Shown: piece by piece, positions 6,521 to 13,960 of the stretch
Numbering within the stretch: the first letter of the stretch is position 1
How the letters are laid out: each line of letters opens with the position of its first letter
NCBI GenBank assembly: GCA_023443285.1
Contig: JAEZVB010000144.1
Span: 1-15,447 of the forward strand
DNA length: 15,447 nt
DNA from: Bacillota bacterium
Lineage (GTDB): Bacteria > Bacillota > Negativicutes > Sporomusales > Sporomusaceae
Direction: 5' to 3'
The notes under the pieces: generated by a model
Database searches by the model: none
Seen by the model: the letters and a program-made list of their open reading frames with translations, nothing else
Told to the model about the DNA's origin: nothing
Made by a program: the position numbers and the translations under genes

Positions 6521-7528
6521 TTATGCCACACCATTTTCGGTACTAACCCGGTCTAACATAAGCCGTACCTGTTTACGCAATATCTCAATGGTGGATCGTA
6601 CTTCCCCAAGATTGCTTTCCAGCAGGTTTTCATATTCCGCCACTTGCTCTTTTAATTCCTGTAGCTGATAAATGGCATGATTGGCTGTTGTTTTTGAAAC
6701 TACATTCTGCGCTCGTAGAGTCACTGCAAATTCCGACGCTAACGATTTAAGCGTCTTTTTCACATTCAGCACTTGTGCATTCCCACCTAGCATACTGCCA
6801 ATCTGGGAAACCTGTGATAATACATGACCGCGCAGTTTTTCTTCAAGCATCTGTTTTTGTTCATCCGCATTCACCACAGGCAAATAGTGCATCTCCACCG
6901 CATTGCCTGGCAGTGTTTTTACTAGCGAATTGAGTGCTTTTATCGTCGGCTCATATGCAGCTGGTGTAAAATATACTGCGCCTGCTGGGCGAACGCCAAC
7001 AGCTTGGCAGTCACCCAGAGCAACTTTAATCAGCCGCCGAATATGGTCTGAGATAAAATAGTCCCTATATTTGCTATACAGCACTTTCGCTTTATGCAAG
7101 GCCGGCTTGGCTTCATCGGTAAGTGCTACCGTACTTATAGTTCCCCATTGCCGTTCAAATTCAATTTCGCCAATCTTTTCATAATGAAGCTGAACATTCT
7201 TTTTGTCTCTGACTTCTTTAATTAAATGCCGTATCACTCGTTCTTCAGCAGATAATACTTCCCTGACCATCAAAACCTCTGTCATTTCTTCATTCGAGTG
7301 TAATACACCACCAATTTCAGAAGTCGCTCTACGAAATGCGTCGCTAGGCCGAATCGGAGCAGGCACATACTTTGCAGGCAGTCCCACTGAGACAGCCAGC
7401 TTCACCAACTCGTCTCGTAATATTTCCATATCAGAAACACTAAACCAAACCAAATTACCAAGGATATTATCAGTAGTACCACCACTTACCGCATATAAAG
7501 CTGTTGTATCTTTTGTCATCATTACCAT
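6521..7528 (-). CDS. DUF6744-like protein, partner of the AAA+/vWA pair
   Basis: A 335-residue protein without catalytic motifs I recognise. The N-terminal part has a GNLVWFSVSDMEI strand (about residues 24-36) and an APIRPSDAFRRATSE motif (about 57-71) that I recall from proteins now called DUF6744. The C-terminal 50 residues (about 286-329) form a predicted coiled coil rich in E, L and R. It starts 14 bp after the vWA gene stops, with AGGGG eight bases before the ATG, so it belongs to the same operon. By position it is the likely third component of the RavA-ViaA-like machine, perhaps a substrate adaptor or scaffold; that is inference. The family name is from memory. Confidence 0.65.
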   Translation of the reverse strand: MVMMTKDTTALYAVSGGTTDNILGNLVWFSVSDMEILRDELVKLAVSVGLPAKYVPAPIRPSDAFRRATSEIGGVLHSNEEMTEVLMVREVLSAEERVIRHLIKEVRDKKNVQLHYEKIGEIEFERQWGTISTVALTDEAKPALHKAKVLYSKYRDYFISDHIRRLIKVALGDCQAVGVRPAGAVYFTPAAYEPTIKALNSLVKTLPGNAVEMHYLPVVNADEQKQMLEEKLRGHVLSQVSQIGSMLGGNAQVLNVKKTLKSLASEFAVTLRAQNVVSKTTANHAIYQLQELKEQVAEYENLLESNLGEVRSTIEILRKQVRLMLDRVSTENGVA

Positions 7529-7542
7529 TATTATCGCCCCTT

Positions 7543-8934
7543 TTATATTTTTTGAAATAATTCTTGTACCGTAGTTTCATCTAATAAATCGGTTATACTC
7601 CACACCGCATCTGACCAGCGGCTTAGCTCTTTCGGATTGCTCCCAATAAGAATGCTGTAAATTCTACACCTTCTTTGCTCTTTTACTTTCTGAAGCTCTT
7701 TTAAAAATTCACTACCCACAGCGCATTCACCATCGGTGATCATGACAATATCGGCTTTTCTAAAAGTACTCTCTCGCAGTTTATCCATTGCCCATTGTAA
7801 CGGTTGCTCAAAATTAGTTCCTCCGCCAATGAATTCATTGGCAAGCTTGATTACCTTATCCGGTGAATGTTGTCCGATCTGAAACTCATCTGTAATTAAC
7901 GCAGCCCTGCTACTGGCGAAAAGCGCATAACTAAAGCATCGCCGCTCTTTTTCCGCAATTTCAGCTAGACCTAATGCAACGGCTTTTGACCAATGTTCGC
8001 GATTTCCACCCATAGAACTAGATGTATCAATGAGCGCAAGAATCGGGCCTTGCCCTACATACTCTTGCTGATTCAGGTCATACTGAAATAACTGTTTTTC
8101 CATCATCCGCCGATAAAAGTCCAATTTTAATAACAGTTTACGCAGTGCCAATAGTTCCTGTGGTAATACATGATTAATATCAGCTCCTTGCGTAATAGAG
8201 TGTAGCTCCACACGTTGTTCCAGCTTGGCTTTGCGTGAAACGCTGGCAAGTCTTCGCATTCGCCCTACTAATTTTGTCATGTCTTTAAATTTCTGCTGAC
8301 TCCGTAACACGTGTAGTAATTCTAGCTTTTTCTCATAGGGTAATCTTGTAAATTCGCCTTGATTCAGTCCCCATGAAGTAATAACTCGTTCAACATCTTC
8401 TACCTCAGCGACCGCCTTGTCAGTAGCAAACTCAACCACCTGCCGTAATTTACTTTGCAGACTAGATACCCTCTGATGCACTTCATCAGAGGGTATGCTT
8501 ACTTCTTTTTTCACTGCATCATTAATTTTGTTTGAAGCTTCTTTTGAATCGCCATCCTGTTCCAGTTGTTTCAGTAAATTTTCAAGCAGAGCTTTACTAC
8601 CAAGTCCTGCTCCCAGCTCGTCTAGTTGAGTATATTCCCGTAATTCTTGGTAGGACTGTGATTCCATCAGCTTTGACATCAGATCGTGATTTAGCAGATA
8701 TTCCGGCGCCAGCTCATTGGTTGGTGTTAGTTTTGGTTTTACCTTATAAAGAGCAAAGAATACGTCTTCAGCCATTTCTGCGAACGTATGCAAATTTTGT
8801 GTCCCCTGTACACTTAGGCTTTGCAGTTCTTTGGATTGACGCAGTATTTCTTCATATGCCGCCTTATCGAAAGAATCATGCTGAACACTATTTAGGGATA
8901 ATGTATTGCTATTTTTTCTCATGACAGCCACCAC
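7543..8934 (-). CDS. viaA: vWA domain protein, ViaA/CoxE-like partner of MoxR ATPase
   Basis: A 463-residue cytosolic protein. A long, mostly helical N-terminal region (about 1-290) precedes a C-terminal von Willebrand factor A domain with a complete metal-ion-dependent adhesion site: D303-x-S305-x-S307 in DTSSSMGG, T373 in GGGTNFEQP and D401 in MITDGE. Length and layout match ViaA (about 480 residues in E. coli), which pairs with the AAA+ protein RavA. The first codon, a GTG at 8934, overlaps the stop of the AAA+ gene; an ATG at 8922 with GGTGG five bases ahead is an alternative start. The family is thought to couple ATP hydrolysis by the MoxR ring to remodelling or metal loading of a client; the client here is unknown. 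Confidence 0.88.
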   Translation of the reverse strand: MVAVMRKNSNTLSLNSVQHDSFDKAAYEEILRQSKELQSLSVQGTQNLHTFAEMAEDVFFALYKVKPKLTPTNELAPEYLLNHDLMSKLMESQSYQELREYTQLDELGAGLGSKALLENLLKQLEQDGDSKEASNKINDAVKKEVSIPSDEVHQRVSSLQSKLRQVVEFATDKAVAEVEDVERVITSWGLNQGEFTRLPYEKKLELLHVLRSQQKFKDMTKLVGRMRRLASVSRKAKLEQRVELHSITQGADINHVLPQELLALRKLLLKLDFYRRMMEKQLFQYDLNQQEYVGQGPILALIDTSSSMGGNREHWSKAVALGLAEIAEKERRCFSYALFASSRAALITDEFQIGQHSPDKVIKLANEFIGGGTNFEQPLQWAMDKLRESTFRKADIVMITDGECAVGSEFLKELQKVKEQRRCRIYSILIGSNPKELSRWSDAVWSITDLLDETTVQELFQKI

Positions 8935-10067
8935 TATATACCTAGAAGATAGGTATTCACTACGTTTTCATTCATTTCTTTAAGCTGTGTTAACCGCTCG
9001 ACAATTTTAGCTGTTGCTTTCCCCTCACTTTTCGCCTGTTTCAAAAGACCATCTAGCATCTTTTGCGCGGCTTTGAATTTATGATTAGCTTCCGCAGCCA
9101 TAGCAGTCCGCTCGGTGCCATCAGGCGTTTCTTTTAACTTTGCGGATAATTCAAACGCTCCGTCAAATATTTCATTGGCTTTCACCGTCAACGGATTGGC
9201 AAATCCCATTACAATTTTCTTCGTCTGCTTGCTCTGATCGGGTTCCGTCCAAAGCATGTTAGATAAAATTACAATATCATCCTCTGCCACTTGTACACGA
9301 CCTTCTAGCCAAGCATGCGCCTTTAGAAATCGTAAGCAATTTCTAAAACGACGATCTGAAATCATAAAGCCTTGGCTTTTCAGTTCTTTCCAGAGCCGTA
9401 CCAAGGCATTGATTGTGTCATCGGATATATTGACTTGTTCTGCTTGTTGCTGTGCACTCTGTAGCTCTTGCAGGCTAATTGTGGTAGATGGCTTATTGGT
9501 ACTGAGTTTTAGCATCGTCGCAAAATTTCGTTCGTCTTTTACATAATCGACCGTATATTTCAAATCAAATCGATCCCATAATGCTGCCAGTTCTCCATTT
9601 ACTCCACCATCAGGAAGTTCATTTGATAGTCCAACTAATACCTGTAGCGGAATTGGCTTAGGTGTACTGCTGTCATCAAAATATACCCGTTCATTCATAA
9701 TCGGAAGTAGCGTATTCAGTACTGCACTATTACATTTAAAGACTTCATCAATCACGGCAACATCGGCCTCCGGTAGTTTACCTGCCGTTACTCTTTTATA
9801 TTGATCATTTTCCAACGCTTTTAGCGACAGCGGACCGAATAGTTCTTCGGGAGCAGATACTTTCGTTAATAACCGGCTAAAGAATTTACCACAAAGTTGT
9901 TTTGATAACGCTTCGGCTATAGCCGTTTTTGCCGCACCAGGCGCACCAAGAATCAGTAGATTGCCTTTAGCAACTGCGGTTACCAGTAGCCCACGTACAA
10001 TTTCTTCACGTTCCAGAAAACAGCCATTGATTTCTGTTTCTAATTTTAATAACTTTTTGTGTATCAT
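8934..10067 (-). CDS. ravA: MoxR-type AAA+ ATPase, RavA-like
   Basis: A 377-residue AAA+ ATPase. Walker A is GAPGAAKT (41-48), Walker B is VAVIDEVF (103-110), the sensor 1 asparagine lies in GLSNE (146-150), the arginine finger in DRFD (165-168) and sensor 2 in SDRRFRNCLRFLKA (about 237-250). The stretch LFGPLSLKALENDQY before Walker B, together with NTLLPIMNERVYF after it, is typical of the RavA branch of MoxR proteins. It is about 120 residues shorter than E. coli RavA, and I see no obvious LARA-type beta domain; the C-terminus is helical instead. It is immediately upstream of and overlaps the vWA gene. GGAGA about nine bases upstream supports the start. It probably forms a hexameric ring acting with the vWA protein. 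Confidence 0.9.
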   Translation of the reverse strand: MIHKKLLKLETEINGCFLEREEIVRGLLVTAVAKGNLLILGAPGAAKTAIAEALSKQLCGKFFSRLLTKVSAPEELFGPLSLKALENDQYKRVTAGKLPEADVAVIDEVFKCNSAVLNTLLPIMNERVYFDDSSTPKPIPLQVLVGLSNELPDGGVNGELAALWDRFDLKYTVDYVKDERNFATMLKLSTNKPSTTISLQELQSAQQQAEQVNISDDTINALVRLWKELKSQGFMISDRRFRNCLRFLKAHAWLEGRVQVAEDDIVILSNMLWTEPDQSKQTKKIVMGFANPLTVKANEIFDGAFELSAKLKETPDGTERTAMAAEANHKFKAAQKMLDGLLKQAKSEGKATAKIVERLTQLKEMNENVVNTYLLGI

Positions 10068-10101
10068 TTGAAATTCTCCATCTTATTTTATTGGCTAGTT
10101 T

Positions 10102-11181
10102 CTAACAAGCTTCTTTGGCTTTTACTAGCCGAAAAGTCTTCGTTGTCTTCTGTTTACCGTATAACTGTAATTGCGCATCCGTAACCCCCATTTTCTTTAG
10201 GTTTGCAGCAGTGAGCGTTAAATATTGAAATACATCCAACCCGCGATCATGCAGTTCACTACATAATTCATACAGTTCTTCTGCTTCAATATTCCAGCTG
10301 ATACTCGGAACAAAGGCAAAGCTACTATCCCCTACTGCAATAGCTCCATGCTCTTTTGCCCAAGCCTTCAAATGCTCTTTCATTTCTGCTGTAGCGCTTT
10401 CTAGCCGAATTACCTCTGCCGCTACTCGCTGTGCATCTACTTCATCCTCGATTTTTACAGGTTTAATCTGAACACTTTTTATGCAAAGGCTGGCATGACT
10501 ACAAGTTTGACAGTGTTTCCCCGGAGTAGCAGGAAATAAATGTCCATCCTCTCCTCCATCCAGCAAATTGAGTTCTGCAATCTTATCCTCAATTTCTGTT
10601 GCGAGTGCCAGTGCCCACCTTCGGGCTTCTTCCATTTCAACGCTTGTATAGGTATACGCTTGCCGACTATCCGCATAGGGATACCGCAGAAATACTAACT
10701 CGGCATCAATTTCGCTAGCACCTGTCACTTGGGATAAATACCAGCTATATAAACCTAACTGATGATTGTCGGTAGGTGCATATTTTTGCCGATTGCTTTT
10801 CCAGTCGATCAGTTTCACAGCACCACTGGGTAGTTGTTCATACCAGTCAATATACCCCTGAAGCTGAATCACACTCTCTCGATCAAGTGGAATTAGAAAC
10901 TGCTGCTCAATCTGCCCACCTTGAATTCCCCTTACCATCGGATGCTCTGCCAAGCGCAGTACTTCATCACGATCAACAGGCAATTCGGCTTCTTGTAAAA
11001 TAGCTTGATCTACTGCATTTTGTAGTTCTGTACCTGTTAGATATAGCTGAATGGCAGCATGAACGGTTTTGCCTAATACCAGTGGTTCCGTTGGTAGTTC
11101 TGGCATTTCATACAGATATTTATATTGAAAAGAAGCAGGACAATCTGCATATCGCTTTAACCGCGAATAACTATAGATCAT
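10102..11181 (-). CDS. PD-(D/E)XK nuclease with Fe-S cluster (Cas4/RecB-like exonuclease)
   Basis: A 359-residue protein of the PDDEXK_1 type. The N-terminal YSYSRLKRYADCPASFQYKY segment carries the first cluster cysteine (C14), followed by GKTVHAAI (H41), D112 in GYIDW, the catalytic D126-x-K128 in LIDWKSN, and the helix QLGLYSWYL (Q141, Y145). Three further cysteines (C224, C227, C233 in HCQTCSHASLC) complete the four-cysteine iron-sulfur site known from Cas4 and AddB. An additional C-terminal region of about 120 residues has no recognised motif. The gene overlaps the Sak4-like ATPase by 4 bp (ATGA). No cas1, cas2 or repeats are present, so a recombination end-processing role, as in phage exonuclease/annealase pairs, is more likely than CRISPR adaptation. 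Confidence 0.88.
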   Translation of the reverse strand: MIYSYSRLKRYADCPASFQYKYLYEMPELPTEPLVLGKTVHAAIQLYLTGTELQNAVDQAILQEAELPVDRDEVLRLAEHPMVRGIQGGQIEQQFLIPLDRESVIQLQGYIDWYEQLPSGAVKLIDWKSNRQKYAPTDNHQLGLYSWYLSQVTGASEIDAELVFLRYPYADSRQAYTYTSVEMEEARRWALALATEIEDKIAELNLLDGGEDGHLFPATPGKHCQTCSHASLCIKSVQIKPVKIEDEVDAQRVAAEVIRLESATAEMKEHLKAWAKEHGAIAVGDSSFAFVPSISWNIEAEELYELCSELHDRGLDVFQYLTLTAANLKKMGVTDAQLQLYGKQKTTKTFRLVKAKEAC

Positions 11182-12182
11182 GCCGCTTCACCCGCTTTAA
11201 CCAGAGCATATTCTTCAATCACATTCGTCCCCTGTTTTGCTGTCATTTTTGCTGTGATGAGTGAACCCGCTGGAATATCAAGTATTTCCGCTTGCGCCGA
11301 CCATGCCAATATATGCGTATCGCCTTGTTGTAATACGATTTTAGCAAACACCTGTCCATTTCCTTTAGTCTTTGCTTCCGTACTGATAATGCGATACCCA
11401 TTGCCAGTCTCTAGGTTATCCTCATGAAATACATCAGGAATGACTTCTGCTGCTACTTGCGGAATAACTGGTATTACTGGCTGTGTTCTCTGGCTCGTAC
11501 TACAATTTAGCCACGCAAGCAATTTTTGCCCTGTTTCGGCATGAGGCTTAAAATATTGCCCATCAAATAACCCTGTTCGGTCTTTACTGGCAATGGCAAT
11601 ATGTTCTGCGGATATATCGAGAAACACCGTAAATTCATACTCCATCCCATCACGTTGTATCGGCGCCATTCCTAATTTCTTGACAACAGATTTACCATTT
11701 TCCGTAACCTGTGTATATTCGGTTTTAGAGCGCATCGTTGCAATAACATGGCAGGATGATTTTAAGATGGCATCCACTAGCGCATTATGTTTTGGCGTAC
11801 ACTCCCGCCAGGCAGCCCAACTGTTTCCCTTATATTTAGAATCGGCAGCTTTTCCTTGTTGGTCAAGGATACCGCCTTCTCCTGTCCAAGCATGGCTTAG
11901 GCTATCAATGATAATGACTTCAAAGCCTTGTCGTTCGGCAATTTTTATAGCTTCAATATACTTCTCCGGCGTATAGGGAGCACCAAGTGTAAGCACAGAA
12001 TAATCTCCTAAATGGGCATATAATTCTGCACTGCCATTTTCACTATCAATGACAGCAATTTTATTCCACGTTGTCATGCCACTGGCAATAAGTAATGCAG
12101 AATACGATTTGCCACTGCCACTAGTTCCAGAAATAGCTAAGCGTAATTTGGCTCTTTTTCTTTGGGCTGTTTTAAATTCCAT
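11178..12182 (-). CDS. RecA-fold ATPase, Sak4-like phage recombinase
   Basis: A 334-residue protein with a RecA-type P-loop domain: Walker A GTSGSGKS (19-26), AVIDSENGSAELY (43-55) with an acidic residue E48, Walker B VIIIDSLSHAWTG (89-101), then the GNSWAAW...H segment and VIATMRSKTEY (146-155), a pattern characteristic of phage AAA ATPases related to Sak4. After a proline/valine-rich linker (about 230-255), residues 260-330 are predicted beta-rich and could be a small OB-like domain that binds single-stranded DNA. The family promotes single-strand annealing, usually with an SSB. AAAGGAAAG ahead of the ATG supports the start. It is translationally coupled to the nuclease gene and leads the enzyme part of the operon. 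Confidence 0.82.
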   Translation of the reverse strand: MEFKTAQRKRAKLRLAISGTSGSGKSYSALLIASGMTTWNKIAVIDSENGSAELYAHLGDYSVLTLGAPYTPEKYIEAIKIAERQGFEVIIIDSLSHAWTGEGGILDQQGKAADSKYKGNSWAAWRECTPKHNALVDAILKSSCHVIATMRSKTEYTQVTENGKSVVKKLGMAPIQRDGMEYEFTVFLDISAEHIAIASKDRTGLFDGQYFKPHAETGQKLLAWLNCSTSQRTQPVIPVIPQVAAEVIPDVFHEDNLETGNGYRIISTEAKTKGNGQVFAKIVLQQGDTHILAWSAQAEILDIPAGSLITAKMTAKQGTNVIEEYALVKAGEAA

Positions 12183-12226
12183 AATAAATCTTTCCTTTCA
12201 TTTGCTATTTTGGTGCGACAAGAAGA

Positions 12227-12263
12227 TAGATATAGGGCTTCCACGCAGGAAGCCCTATATCTA
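12227..12263 (-). terminator. Strong 16-bp hairpin between the small membrane peptide gene and the ATPase gene
   Basis: Perfect complementary arms at 12227-12242 and 12248-12263 with a five-base loop, by far the strongest hairpin in the window. It begins five bases beyond the stop of the 37-residue gene. On the minus strand it is followed by the U-rich ATCTTCTTGT but no long T-run, so it may act as an attenuator or processing site separating the abundant leader gene from the enzyme genes rather than as a full terminator. Confidence 0.55.
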
Positions 12264-12268
12264 GGTAA

Positions 12269-12382
12269 TTATGAAGTTTCATCGTTATCCTCTTGTGATT
12301 TTTCTTGTTCAACAATAGCTTTTACTACAGCAAGTAGCACCGAAGCTGCTAGCAGTGCAATATCCATTATCTTCTTCGACAA
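12269..12382 (-). CDS. 37-residue single-pass membrane peptide (TTG start)
   Basis: A small gene not expected from size-limited gene calling. A TTG start at 12382 has an ideal AAGGAGG (12392-12398) nine bases upstream. The product starts MSKKIMD, then a hydrophobic stretch (about residues 8-23, IALLAASVLLAVVKAI), then an acidic, polar tail (EQEKSQEDNDETS). This is the plan of a small inner-membrane peptide; the tail is acidic, unlike the lysine-rich tails of most type I toxins. An internal ATG (codon 6) is a less likely start. It is followed immediately by a strong hairpin and then the ATPase gene, so it may be the first gene of the operon. It could be a regulatory membrane peptide or a holin/toxin-like peptide; the function is not shown. 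Confidence 0.6.
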   Translation of the reverse strand: MSKKIMDIALLAASVLLAVVKAIVEQEKSQEDNDETS

Positions 12383-12398
12383 TAAAATCTTCCTCCTT

Positions 12399-12427
12399 CT
12401 ATATATTACTAAATTTATAATATATAG
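12399..12427. promoter_or_regulatory. AT-rich inverted repeat ahead of the small membrane gene
   Basis: Arms CTATATATTA (12399-12408) and TAATATATAG (12418-12427) are perfectly complementary around nine bases and lie directly ahead of the Shine-Dalgarno site of the 37-residue gene. Minus-strand sequence here includes TATTATAAAT, compatible with a -10 box. This could be an operator controlling the central operon or a 5' UTR hairpin. Confidence 0.3.
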
Positions 12428-12476
12428 GCGAAGTATAAGGTTATTCGATTATTTTATTATCATTTTAATCTTCTAA

Positions 12477-12578
12477 ATTCTCACAGTTTGTTTTCATGAA
12501 GATTATCTGACAGGAGCAATTAGCCAACGTGAGATAGGTCGAATTACCGGAGAATCTCTCGCATCTGTTCAGAGGTAG
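12477..12578 (+). pseudogene. Fragment of a helix-turn-helix protein, possibly a transposase relic
   Basis: A short open frame ending in TAG at 12576-12578 reads DYLTGAISQREIGRITGESL followed by ASVQR. The ISQREIGRITGxSxxSVQR pattern is a typical helix-turn-helix like those at the C-terminus of REP-associated transposases or in sigma-like regulators. There is an upstream stop at 12474-12476, no start codon and no ribosome site, so it is debris rather than a gene. It lies antisense to the surrounding genes, in the 315-bp gap between the lipoprotein gene and the 37-residue gene, which otherwise holds only the AT-rich palindrome. Confidence 0.35.
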
Positions 12579-12697
12579 ATATGCAAGTACAAAACTGAAG
12601 TATTCTTTTGCTCGCAGTCATTTTCTGCTTTTAAACTAAAAAAGTCATCACTGCATTTAAGTATAAATCATAAATTCAGTTACTCACTTTCTGTCCA

Positions 12698-13597
12698 TCA
12701 CTTTTTCTTGTTAGAAATCTCAAACCATTTTACTTTTTCGTTAGGGCTAGATCTATAAAATGTAAGTGAGTATCCCATATAATCATATGCCATATAATAA
12801 GAGCCTTCATCATCTCCTCCCATTACCTGGCCTTCTTTTTGGGGATTTCCGAATATGCGAACCACCCCTGCTCGGTCTTTATCCAACGTAACTCCATTTA
12901 CCGTAAACATTTCTAGATTTGTTCCCCCAATGGAAATTATTTCATCTCTTTTAACATCTATAAAAAACGTAATGCCATCATATCTACGATAATCACCACC
13001 CCTGGCTTTACCAGTATCTACTAGAGCGCCAAACTCATCCTGCAGAGCTTTCTGTTTTAGCCGGGCACCAATCCAATTTGTTATTGTTTTACCTTTATAA
13101 AGAACTTCTCCCTGATATGTTTTATTTGCTTGTGAAGGAACTGCTGTTGTTGCTTGTTTCGGTGCAGACGTAAAAGCTTTTTCAATAAGAGTAGCTAAAA
13201 TAAGCCTATTTTGTGGAACTTCATTAAAAGCAAGGTACGCCGCTTCAAAACTTCCGTTTTTCTCATCAACAGCAAATTGTATCCTTGCTTTTACAGCGGT
13301 ATCCTGATAGGTACAATCCCCTGTAAACTCAACAACATCCTTCCCCCCATCACCCTTAAAATATTTCCAGCGAGGAGTTCCAAAGAAAGCAGAAAAAGCC
13401 TTATCGTAGGTCAATGTAGGATTGCTTTCTCTATAACCATTTTTAACCATCTGAACATATTTATTATTGGAATCCATAGCATCAGCTACAGTGTCTTTCA
13501 CTTCTTCCCCAGCATTTTTTACTGAGGCATTTGAGCAAGCAGAACATAGTACCATAAGAACTACCATCAACACCAAGTATAGATTTCTCATTATCAA
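12698..13597 (-). CDS. Predicted lipoprotein of unknown function
   Basis: A 299-residue protein with a lipoprotein signal: a hydrophobic core (residues 5-17) followed by LCSAC, making C21 the likely acylated cysteine (C at -3 is unusual, but S and A at -2/-1 are standard). Two globular parts follow. Residues about 45-140 contain the NPTLTYDKAFSAFFGTPRWKYF and VVEFTG segments, a domain I recall from other exported Bacillota proteins. Residues about 185-299 resemble DUF4309-type surface domains (ISIGGTNLEMFTVNGVTLDK, then GNPQKEG). The TTG at 13597 has AAAGG eight bases upstream and is a better fit than the ATG at 13591. Function unknown; probably anchored outside the cytoplasmic membrane. It is unlikely to belong to the central operon, as a gap with relic DNA separates them. 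Confidence 0.7.
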   Translation of the reverse strand: MIMRNLYLVLMVVLMVLCSACSNASVKNAGEEVKDTVADAMDSNNKYVQMVKNGYRESNPTLTYDKAFSAFFGTPRWKYFKGDGGKDVVEFTGDCTYQDTAVKARIQFAVDEKNGSFEAAYLAFNEVPQNRLILATLIEKAFTSAPKQATTAVPSQANKTYQGEVLYKGKTITNWIGARLKQKALQDEFGALVDTGKARGGDYRRYDGITFFIDVKRDEIISIGGTNLEMFTVNGVTLDKDRAGVVRIFGNPQKEGQVMGGDDEGSYYMAYDYMGYSLTFYRSSPNEKVKWFEISNKKK

Positions 13598-13721
13598 GCA
13601 CCAAACCTTTCAAGTATATTTCTTATAGATTATTGCGTTGCTATAGTATCGTTAATGATTTAACAATAGTTGTAGGCAAGGCATACCTCCCAGCATCTAT
13701 ATTCCAGAGCTTTTCCGACAC

Positions 13722-13895
13722 TTATTTTTTGGAACCTCGTATCATACACTTGTCCTTTGTAAGTATATGATACATTTGATAGTTATTTAATTTGCAATTT
13801 GGGCAAGGATTATCAGCAAATTGTACCTGCCCGATAGTATATGGGCATTGGGGGCATGGTGGTTTTATCAGATAAAACAATTTCTTTATTTGCAA
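13722..13895 (-). CDS. 57-residue zinc-ribbon microprotein (TTG start)
   Basis: A small gene with GGGAGG (13904-13909) eight bases before a TTG at 13895. The product contains two CPxC knuckles, CPQC (residues 14-17) and CPNC (31-34), spaced by 13 residues as in zinc ribbons, then a basic C-terminus ending RGSKK. Proline within both knuckles (CPxC) is typical of rubredoxin/zinc-ribbon folds and is unlikely to arise by chance. An overlapping 28-codon ATG frame shares the ribosome site with four-base spacing, but has no recognisable features. It lies between the secreted 156-residue protein and the lipoprotein. Function unknown; a nucleic-acid- or protein-binding zinc ribbon. Confidence 0.5.
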   Translation of the reverse strand: MQIKKLFYLIKPPCPQCPYTIGQVQFADNPCPNCKLNNYQMYHILTKDKCMIRGSKK

Positions 13896-13918
13896 TCATA
13901 ACGCCTCCCAGAATATAG

Positions 13919-13951
13919 ACAGAGTGACGAAGACTATCACCGTCACTCTGT
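13919..13951. terminator. Hairpin after the 156-residue secreted protein gene
   Basis: Perfect 11-bp arms, ACAGAGTGACG (13919-13929) and CGTCACTCTGT (13941-13951), with an 11-nt loop. The hairpin begins ten bases beyond the secreted-protein stop and ends just before the ribosome site of the zinc-ribbon gene. No long T-run follows on the minus strand, so termination may be partial. Confidence 0.5.
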
Positions 13952-13960
13952 TCCCTATAT

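Noticed and set aside
6301..6546. Plus-strand 81-residue frame with hydrophobic stretches
   Set aside because: It overlaps the well-supported DUF960 gene start and the gap next to it on the opposite strand, has no ribosome site and no recognisable family; a shadow frame.
8532..8924. Plus-strand 130-residue frame
   Set aside because: Antisense to the vWA gene, with no ribosome site and no domain.
10102..11181. Cas4-like nuclease as sign of a CRISPR-Cas locus
   Set aside because: No cas1, cas2 or effector genes and no repeat-spacer array on either strand; pairing with a Sak4-like ATPase fits recombination better.
11593..11976. Plus-strand 127-residue frame
   Set aside because: Antisense shadow of the Sak4-like ATPase, whose P-loop motifs and coupling are clear.
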